Shown: in pieces, positions 55,453 through 64,000 of the stretch | Layout of the letters: every line of letters starts with the position of its first letter | Position numbering within the stretch: position 1 is the first letter of the stretch | Assembly (NCBI GenBank): GCA_949752735.1 | Contig: OX457047.1 | Location: 32,709,280 to 32,773,279, forward strand | Length of the DNA: 64,000 nucleotides | Direction of reading: 5' to 3' | Source of the DNA: Lumbricus terrestris | Taxonomy: Eukaryota > Annelida > Clitellata > Crassiclitellata > Lumbricidae | Position numbers and translations under genes: made by a program | The notes under the pieces: generated by a model | Told to the model about the DNA's origin: nothing | Databases searched by the model: none | Seen by the model: only the letters and a program-made list of their open reading frames with translations

Positions 55453-58400
55453 ATGCTCTGCCTGAAGATCATCATCGTCTGTTGTTCGCACTGGCGTTTG
55501 GAAGACTTCAGCGTCGTGATGAGTTGAATGATAATTAATTAAATCCATGTTTTTGCACAGTGGCTTTAATACAAAAAGATGAAGCAAACATTTATTGCAT
55601 TCTTGTAATTTTTATGGATGTTTTGTTGTCAGAGGTGTAAATATTATGTTGAGGGATTTTGAGTAAACTTGAGAAAGATATTTTAGTAGAACAGGTCTTC
55701 AGTTCAGTTGTTACGTGAATGGAACTGGATCTTATGGGACCCGGTTTCATTTGGGTTTGCCTTAATTGAGTGTGCTTGCTAATAAGCAAGAGTGTCTAGA
55801 TTTTTGGATGCTTAAAATTTGCATCATTTTATTTTAAATTCATTGGTCAATTGTGGTATAGTAGCTGTGCTTTAAACATGATATTGCTGTCCGTCCAAAG
55901 TTAGGAAGTGCACACATTACATTACTTCCAAACTACAGAACGGGATTGCTGCCAAGTGACTTTGTATAACGGGCTTTGCACAGTGACTGCCTCAGTGGGA
56001 CTAATGCCTCTACTCTTTATGTGCAAACTGAGTAGCTGTGCTTGCCTGGAATTTTAACATTTTATTGATTGTTGTTATTTGCCTTCTGTTTTTCTCTATG
56101 TTATTATTGTGCATTGACTTAGATCGTAATTGGGCTTTTGTAAGCATATATTTGAATCAAAGAACTGTGATAATTAATTATAAGATGTGCTTGAATTCAT
56201 GTAGTGGTGGGTTTTCTTTGTAACAACGAATAACATGTCATAATATGTGCTCTTCTGACACCTGGATTTTAAAGAGGTATTTATACCTGTTGTATAAGAA
56301 ATTAACCATGATATTGTGATGTAAAGTTAATATATTATGAATTCACGGTAGATTGATAATAAGTTGTTTGTGACAGCTGAGGGACAGCCAGAAGTATCTC
56401 ACTGAGTTGTGTGTCCACACCATTCTAGCCTTAATGGGGTGGAGCTTAATCCAGACTACTTGTAACCTGTTGAGTATAAAACCATTTATATCAGAAATCC
56501 AAATTTCCTAGTAGTACAAGTGTTGGAATATATTTCTCTTAAGACTGTGTTGATTGATATGTTGATTTGATTGACAGTGACTGCTGTTGATTGTGTGAAG
56601 TAGATACTTGCCACTGATATACTTGATGGCCTTAAATTTTGATTATATAAAATATAGATGACCTAAAATATGAAGAAATAGGACAGGAACATGCACGAGC
56701 TTTGAGTTGTTAACGTAGTTGGGGATGGTGTTTTGTCATTAATTTATAGTTTTTAGATCAAACGTTCAGAATTGCAATGGACTTCAAAGAGCTTCTATCT
56801 GCAGCTTCCTAACCAATGTTTGATCACATTCCATTCAAATTGTTCCTTGCCAGTTCTAATCTAATCTCTCATAGTTCTCTTTTCACATGCTCGAGATGTT
56901 AAGTGATGTTCAAGTAAAGTATAAAAGAAAATAAATCAAAATCACAATCAAAAATCGTAATACATTGAAAAATTTACTTGAAAGAAAATAAATCAAAATC
57001 ACAATAAAAAATCGCAATAAATTGGAAAAAACAGTTAAAAACTATACAGTGTGCTGTTCTGTTTTGCTATGCACTGCATTCCATGTTTGTTTTTTCACCT
57101 TAGTAATCAAAACCGTTTGTTGACAAATTATTTTGATGTGTTTTGTTTTTATTCGGTATTTTACCAACTGAATATTTTTTTAGTATTCTGTTTATAAGAC
57201 TTAATATTTTCTCTGCTTCGATCTGTTGTCATGAAATGTGTTCTTGTGCAATGAATTGGTTTGATTCATGTGAATCTCTCTGATGCATACATTTTAATAC
57301 TTTAATATGGAGACTGTAGGCCTACTAGTAAACGTGACAGATCAAACAATGCAGCTTGTCATTAATTTATTAAAGTCCTCAGCTTGTTGGCCTGGCAGCA
57401 ATAGAGCATTTAATCTTTTAAGATGTGACATGTGAACTGAAAAACCTAAATGATTTTGTTGTGTATATCTTTGTTAAAAAACCTAGTTGGCACTTATATT
57501 GTTTATTAATAAACATTGGTTGGAAGAGCTTTCTGTATTTGGTTAAACTGCGGGTTCTGTACTTTGCGTTGAAATGAAATCATGCTAAGATTTCATGTTT
57601 TTCTGAAAGATGTGCCAATCTTACCCTGTGACGATGATCATCATGAGTGGAAAGCCCGAGTGGTTGTTCCGTCAGAGGCCGTCATTTAATTTCGCATTGC
57701 TAGAATGTCGAAGCTAAATCAGATTTTGTTACTCTGTTCATCAGAATGCACCACAACATAGACTGTCTTCTGTTTTTTTAGTCTTTATACTCGTGATATT
57801 TTTCGAGTTTTTCTCTAGCCAGTTAACTTCTAATGAATGTAACGGTTCTGTTCTTTGTTTTTTTTTTGGGTGGGCATCTTCACAGATGTGCAAAGGTGTC
57901 AATTGTTAACTCAACGTCAAACAGGTGGTTTAAAATGACACATACTATTATTTGTGTAATTGGCATCTTTGTATTGCAATGGCTATGGTTTTGTAAAACA
58001 ATGGTCTCACAAGTTCACTCAGATTTTTAAAAGTTTTTTTTAGTTTTTTGTAAATATCACATTGCCTTAATGTTCACATTACAAACGACATGTCAGTTAA
58101 TTACTGAACAGGGTGTATGTACATTTAGCAGCATTTGCATTTTCCATGTGCATAAACTTTTATTTTTCCACTTATTGTGCATCTCAAGTATAATTAAAAA
58201 GAAATAGAGACAAGGAAAAAACAGCAAAACGATATACAGGTTTAAAAAATGGAAAATAATCAGCTCAACAGACTGATAAGTAAATACATTACATAAACAT
58301 GTGCATGGAAGGAAGTCAATAATGTTAATATATTTGCAAGAAATCATTTTCCGCTAACAACATGGTTAATTTAACGCTTTGCTTGCCAGAGGTGCACAAT

Positions 58401-59090
58401 TATTGTTACTGTTATTGCTATTGCACGTACTGTTAAAAATGTTATTACTGTAAATTTAACTTGCATGTATAAGGAAAGAACACTGTCAGCCTGAAGTGGT
58501 AAACATAAAACATATGTATGATGTCCATCAGCCATTTGCTTTCATGTACTTCTGAATAACTTTGAAAGATTCTGTTCCTGCGTTTATCAACTATGTACTC
58601 ACTTTTTGGTGAATCACATGCAAAGACAGGTAGTCACTTACTTCAAGCAGCTACAGCAACAGTTTTCATGCATCTTTCCTTGAGCTTTTGAAAAAATACT
58701 CTTAACACAGCTCTTCAATTTTTCTGTCAACTTTTCAATGAGACTCCGTTTAAACTGTGAGCAGTTAAAAATGCTCACTGAATTCAAATTTATACGAGAA
58801 TAAAAAATGTGACTTCACTTCATTGCTAAATTGCAATGCTTTGTATCATACCATTCTACCTATCTTATTGGACCGGACTTCTCAAATAGTTTTCTCTGCA
58901 GCGATGTTTCCATAATTGAAAAGGTCACCTGGACTCCTGGAGGCTAGAGCCCTACAATTGGCGTTGTCACTTAATTATGAAGTATCATGTAAAAACGTTA
59001 TTGCTAGATGCTTAGCTACCGTAATTGGGATTTCCCCCAGATCAGACTTTTTCTAACTCTAGGCCTAGTAGGTGGGTGCTTTGCACATAA
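55453..59090. other. Endophilin 3' UTR and downstream spacer
   Basis: No second gene recognised. The 3' UTR must begin here. AATAAA motifs occur near 56,930, 56,985 and 57,508; any could be the poly(A) signal. The rest is AT-rich single-copy-looking sequence. Confidence 0.5.
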
Positions 59091-59104
59091 GTGACTAGTG
59101 ATAA

Positions 59105-59330
59105 TAGTCGCTAATTGTGAATCGTATATAATATATAACAATGTTATATATATTATAATTATATATCCATGAATGAAGGTATATACGATTATACATATAT
59201 GCCTATGCATATATAAATGCATATTTATAATATAATTATACAATTATACATAATATGTATATATATCTACTAATAAAGGATGCATAATTATGTATTACTT
59301 ATGCATCCTTTATTAGTAGATATCATATCG
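59105..59330. repeat. AT-rich region with a 25-bp-arm perfect palindrome
   Basis: TATATA-rich sequence. 59,263-59,323 is a perfect inverted repeat: ATATCTACTAATAAAGGATG plus CATAA, an 11-nt loop, then the exact reverse complement. Confidence 0.9.
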
Positions 59331-60320
59331 GACTATGTACACAGTGTGTATAAGAACTTCTCATGAAATAATTGATATAATTGCATTGCATATTCTTTTT
59401 GACGCATAATATAGTTCAAAGTCTGCATCAGATGTGTGCTGTAATGCATCCGTAAAGCCTAGCAACCAAGTACAAGTATGTTGACTGAGAGTTATGACTA
59501 AAACCCACAAGCCTTTTTATTGATTACCAGGACAGCTGGTCAATACAGATAGACCTACTTTTAGTAATTCACTGTCATTCTTTGGGGGTCTTGCTGTATT
59601 GTATAGAGAAAGTGTTGCAGTATGGTTTGACTGTTGAAACAGTTGATGTGATATTCTTAGATGTGATCAGTACTGGTATGTGCAAATTTATCTGAATAGA
59701 TGAGTATTTTACAATGCATGCAATTTATTGCTTCAGCGTATCACCTTTGCTTAAGTAAATGTTTTTTATACCAGTATTTTTACAAATCAAATGGAGTTTG
59801 TTTGAAAAATTTAACTAGTTTAAACACCAGGTACTAGGAAATAATTTTCACCTACTAACTGCTATTGACTTGCACACTAAACATAAATATGAAGTTTCCA
59901 TAAATATGATGTTTATCACACGATTCAATCATTCAGTTTTAGGGTTTGCCATTCCAATATAAATACTCCACGTTACAGACTACAGAGACAAGCCATTAGC
60001 ATCCTGGCCCTGTGAGTTGACTTAGTAAAAAGACAATACAAGGTTGTCCTTTGTCCATTGCTAAGCTGCAGGGGTAGGAGGCTGGTATAGGCTTTCCGCA
60101 TGGTCAAGAAGCAAATTGTGTAGTAACACAATATTTGAGTTGATTCCTCTCTTAAATTTGTTTCATAGTAAAACCTTGTGGAAATTATAAGACTTTCAAT
60201 GATATGAGTCATTTGATTTTGAATAAATCAACATTGATAGTGAAATCAGAAAAGGATGGACAAGTAGGCCTAAAGTGATTCTCCACCTCACATGATGTAG
60301 GAGTAGGTAATATAGGACAG
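59331..60320. other. Spacer with no recognised gene
   Basis: No open frame, RNA gene or clear repeat that I could assign. Confidence 0.45.
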
Positions 60321-60329
60321 ACCTGAATC

Positions 60330-60935
60330 AGTTAGTATTAATACTAACTAGTAATTAATTAGTAATTAGTTAGCTATTAATAATAATTAGTTAAGTAATT
60401 AGGTCAACTAGTTAAGTAATTAGGTCAATTAGATTAATTAGGTCAATTAGATTATCTTAATCCTATTAATTATACTAATTAGTTAGCTATTATTAGTAAT
60501 TAGTTGGCTATTATTAGTCATTATCTAACCCTAATTAGTACAACAAAGGGCCTACTAACCCTAAATAGCACTACAATGCTTCTTCATTTCATATAGTTAG
60601 CTATTATTAGTAATTAGTTAGCTATTATTAGTCATTATCTAACCATAATTAGTACAACAAAGGCTCCGCTAACCCTAACTAGCACTACAAAGCTCCGCCA
60701 ATCCATATAGTTAGCTATTATTACTAATTAGTTAGCTATTATTTGTAATTAGTTAGCTATTATTATGCATTAGTGACGACTAATTAGCACCAGAAAGGAA
60801 CTACCAACCCTAAATAGCACTACAAAGCTTCTTCAATTCATATAGTTAGATATTATTAGTAATTAGTTAGTTATTATTAGTAATTAGTTAGCTATTATTA
60901 GTAATTAGTGACCACTATTTAGCACTACACGATCG
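60330..60935. repeat. AT-rich higher-order tandem repeat
   Basis: Short TTAGCTATTATTAGTAATTA units are arranged into about 115-bp units that each carry a less AT-rich box (AACCCTAAATAGCACTACAA). Four or so higher-order units. Confidence 0.88.
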
Positions 60936-60944
60936 GCTCCACAG

Positions 60945-61345
60945 CCTATACATCTCCCTTTCACCCTCTCCTCCTCCATATTCTATACTTCTTATCCCTC
61001 TCCTCCTCCTTCTCCCTCTCATCCACCTTCTCCATCTCCTCCTCCCTCTCCTCCTTCTCCCCTCTCTACGTCTCGTCGCAACACCTGCCTAAGCTGAATC
61101 AGACGGCTAGAAGGCGTCACGCACGGCTGCCTCGCTCTTTAATGCACAACCTCTGACTCTCTCTTTCCCCCTCTCTATCTCTCCACACACCTTTCCCCCT
61201 CTCTCTCTCTCCCTCTCCCTATCTCCATCTACCTCTCCCTATCTCCCTCTACCTCTCCCTCTCTCTGCACCTCTCGTCATTTCCTTCTCCACACATCCTC
61301 TCTCTACATATCTCTCTTCACCCCATTCTCCTTGTACCTCTCTCT
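60945..61345. repeat. Polypyrimidine CT-rich tract
   Basis: About 400 bp dominated by CTCTCCCTCTCC and CTCCTCC runs on the plus strand, broken by a mixed stretch at about 61,070-61,150. Confidence 0.9.
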
Positions 61346-61545
61346 CTTTATCTCGTCACCTCTCGACAACGACGGCAGATGGCGCGACAGTGGAACACGA
61401 ATCGTCGCGCTTGATCGCACAGACCTTTCTTATATGTAATTACGACCCTTTTGATCAATTTTATACGAAGACGCTCAGAAGAGTCCATAGGGCAGAGTCC
61501 AAACACCTTATAACTTGATCATATATATATACATATATATATATA

Positions 61546-61775
61546 CGACAAACCTCAACATCCAAACCTCCATTTCAGCAATTCACATATAGCAGCAATC
61601 ATATCCATAGCAACTTGCTCATTCCTATATGTATAAGCGACAAACCTCAACATCCAAACCTCCATTTCAGCAATTCACATATAGCAGCAATCATATCCAT
61701 AGCAACTTGCTCATTCCTATATGTATAAGCGACAAACCTCACCCTCTAATCCTCCATTTCAGCAAATTACAAACA
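61546..61775. repeat. 92-bp tandem duplication plus diverged third copy
   Basis: 61,546-61,637 and 61,638-61,729 look identical (start CGACAAACCTCAACATCC, end CCTATATGTATAAG). A diverged partial copy follows from 61,730. Confidence 0.92.
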
Positions 61776-62149
61776 CAAAAAGTCATTTTATGCATAAGAA
61801 ATGCACAAGTCAGAGGTGAGATATCATACATATCTGCAGCCCTACCATCTAAACCTCCACACAGCACAGCCAAATACACAAATTTGACTTACACGCATAA
61901 AATTTGGCCATCTTGCAACAGCTAAAACATACACATGAACCCTTCAGAAGAATATAATTCCTACATATGTACCAAAAATATCATCAATTTTCGTCATTTT
62001 ATTCGAAAATATGTATATAACAGCAATAAATACAATTATATTATACTAAATTATGACAATTATTCAGAATTTGTTACAATACTAAGCAAACTATAGCAGA
62101 CAAGCGCCATTTTCTTATATATTTCTTCTATATTTCTTACATTTCAAGC

Positions 62150-62995
62150 AAGTACAACCCCAAAAACCGAAGAAACGCTCAGCCTTCCTTTTCGGAAGAT
62201 GGTAACATTTCTTACTTCCTTGCATCCACTAACTCAAAAACTTCAGAACTTTGCACCTTACACTCCCAATATGCTGACATTTCTAACTTTCTTGCACACA
62301 CAAACTCAAAAACTGACGAATCCTACAACCGCCATTTTGGAAGATGGCAACATTTCTTACTTCCTTGCACACTCGAACTCAAAAACCGACGAATCGCTCA
62401 GCCTTCCTTTCGGAATATGGTGCAATTTCCAATTTTCTTGCATACACGAACTCGAAAACCGACGAATACTTCATCCTTCCACTCCCAATATGGTAACATT
62501 TCCCAATTCCTTGTACACGAAAACTCAAAAACTTAAGAACCTTGCAACATTTCACTCTCAATATGGCGAAATTTCTAACTTTCTTGCGCACACGAACACA
62601 AAAACCGACGAATACTTCAACCTTCCAAGCCCAAGATGGTGCCATTTCTAATTTTCTTATAGCCACGAACTAAAAAACCGACGAATACTTCAACCGTCCA
62701 CTCCCAAGATGGTGACATTTCTCAATTCCTTGCACACGAAAACTCAAAAACTTAAGAACCTTGCATCATTTCACGTCCAAGATGGTGATATTTCTTATTT
62801 CCTTGCACACACAATCTTAGAAATCGACGAATACTTCAACCTTCCAATCCCAAGTTGGCGATATTTCTAACTTTCTTGCGAACACAAACTCAAAAACTGA
62901 CAAATACATCAATCTTTCGCGTCCAAGATGGCGCAATTTCTTACTTCCTTGCACACAGAAACTCACAAATCGACGAATCTAGCAGCAGAGCTATC
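62150..62995. repeat. Diverged tandem repeat of about 60-70 bp, about 13 copies
   Basis: Each unit has AAAACCGACGAA, a TTCAACCTTCC box, CCAAGATGG and CATTTCTTACTTCCTTGCAC. Short Phe/Leu/Thr-rich frames on both strands are products of the repeat. The AAGATGG core also returns at 63,180-63,290. Confidence 0.9.
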
Positions 62996-63026
62996 AGCCG
63001 AATACAATATAACCCCTTTTCTACAT

Positions 63027-63027
<1 letters not shown>

Positions 63028-63057
<30 letters not shown>

Positions 63058-63347
63058 ACACACATACACAGAATTTCTTGCGAGGCTAAGTCCAATTATT
63101 CCACATATGTATCTTTCAATTCACAAGGTGTCGCATCTTCAGACTTTCACACACACACGAATCCAAAACACATGGAAACACACAATCTTCAAATCCCTAG
63201 GTGGCGCATTTGCAGCATTTATCATTACTTTAAATTCAAAAATGAACAAACTTCTGCCCCCAAGATGGCGCCTGCGCAACTTTTCCAGCCCGAACATGAC
63301 CAAATAACTAATACATACAGCATTTCTCATACACGTAAGGCCATCTA

Positions 63348-63397
<50 letters not shown>

Positions 63398-63433
63398 CTT
63401 TCCCACTACAAGCTAATGCACAGACAATCTTTT

Positions 63434-63469
<36 letters not shown>

Positions 63470-63470
63470 A
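63028..63470. repeat. Three (CA)n microsatellites
   Basis: CA tracts at about 63,028-63,070, 63,350-63,396 and 63,436-63,468. Confidence 0.96.
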
Positions 63471-63479
63471 CTCTTAAAA

Positions 63480-64000
63480 TTTCTAAGTTACAGATATATA
63501 CTTTATACAATTTTTTCTAAATTAAGGTAGTAAGGACATACGAAACAACCAAGATTGTATTACGTATAAGGCAATTGCACGAAATTCATAGTTGCAAAGT
63601 AGCAGAAATTGAACATTGACACAGTCAAAATGATAAGTATGATAGTTGTCCGAGCGAATAGGACTTGTACTTTTCAAAATATTTCAAAGTCAGACACGTG
63701 ATATTACCAGCGTGTGAGTTCAAACAGGCAAATTTACTAAGTATGAAATGCAGGGATTGCATGGGGAACGATGTAAGATGTAAAGCGTGAGGTGGGGAGA
63801 GGGGCACATTCTTCAGTTTGTAGAAACAAAGGTGTTCATTGTTTGCAATATGGCAGCAATTTTGGTAAAGTTAGGTTTGCAGGAAGCGTATTACCTGGCT
63901 TTTTAGGGTTGAGTGTGTTAAGTTGGAGAAATTTGGGGTGGGGGAGAGTGTGCAGGATTACGATTTGTAGAAACAAAAGATGTGAAGCACATGTGATGAG
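63480..64000. other. Spacer with no recognised gene
   Basis: Unique-looking sequence; two similar GATTTGTAGAAACAAA / CAGTTTGTAGAAACAAA segments near 63,815 and 63,960. Nothing else seen. Confidence 0.45.

Noticed and set aside
60330..60935. CRISPR-like array of repeats and spacers.
   Set aside because: This is a eukaryotic AT-rich tandem repeat; the units are variable and there are no spacers of constant size.
62199..63307. Two plus-strand frames of about 150 codons in the right-hand repeats.
   Set aside because: Their residue pattern follows the 60-70-bp repeat and CA tracts; no start context or splice structure.

Overview
This is a piece of an animal nuclear genome. It is AT-rich, its genes are split by GT-AG introns (plus two apparent GC-AG introns), and the introns and spacers are crowded with non-LTR retrotransposons (LINEs), tRNA-derived SINEs, small hAT-like inverted-repeat elements (MITEs) and micro- and minisatellites. 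The protein-coding genes align well by eye to vertebrate families, while the repeats look like those of a marine invertebrate. I cannot name the species or phylum. No microbial feature is present.

Layout. (1) 1-6,834, minus strand: the 5' part of a HEATR6 gene (8 exons, about 442 codons), running off the left edge. (2) 6,900-12,560: repeat-rich spacer with a LINE 3' end, two GC-rich blocks linked to a minisatellite, and a fold-back element holding telomere-like arrays. (3) 12,567-16,121: a nest of inverted repeats, LINE pieces and a MITE. (4) 16,135-32,960, minus strand: a whirlin gene (13 exons found, one small exon probably missed) coding for HHD1-PDZ1-PDZ2-HHD2-linker-PDZ3. Its introns hold a 5'-truncated LINE, a nearly intact LINE and a minisatellite that copies a 5' splice site. 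(5) 33,000-37,900: spacer with four elements or repeats, including a 779-bp hAT-like element and a MITE about 120 bp before COX5A. (6) 38,011-40,093, plus strand: COX5A, 3 exons, complete. (7) 40,094-43,184: spacer with a LINE fragment split by a MITE. (8) 43,185-55,452, plus strand: endophilin-A, 10 exons, 365 aa, complete. (9) 55,453-64,000: no gene recognised; AT-rich repeats, a polypyrimidine zone, tandem repeats and CA microsatellites.

The four genes are not an operon and have unrelated jobs: HEATR6 (poorly understood HEAT-repeat protein), whirlin (PDZ scaffold of sensory and neuronal protrusions), COX5A (respiratory complex IV subunit) and endophilin (membrane bending and endocytic fission). 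HEATR6 and whirlin are both on the minus strand; whirlin and COX5A diverge; COX5A and endophilin are head to tail.

Exon boundaries were set by hand from splice signals, reading-frame continuity and recalled family similarity; no alignment was run. The most unusual observations are the splice-donor minisatellite in whirlin, the telomere-like fold-back element, the GC-rich/minisatellite modules, the MITEs with exact 8-bp target duplications, and a roughly 120-bp inverted duplication inside an endophilin intron.
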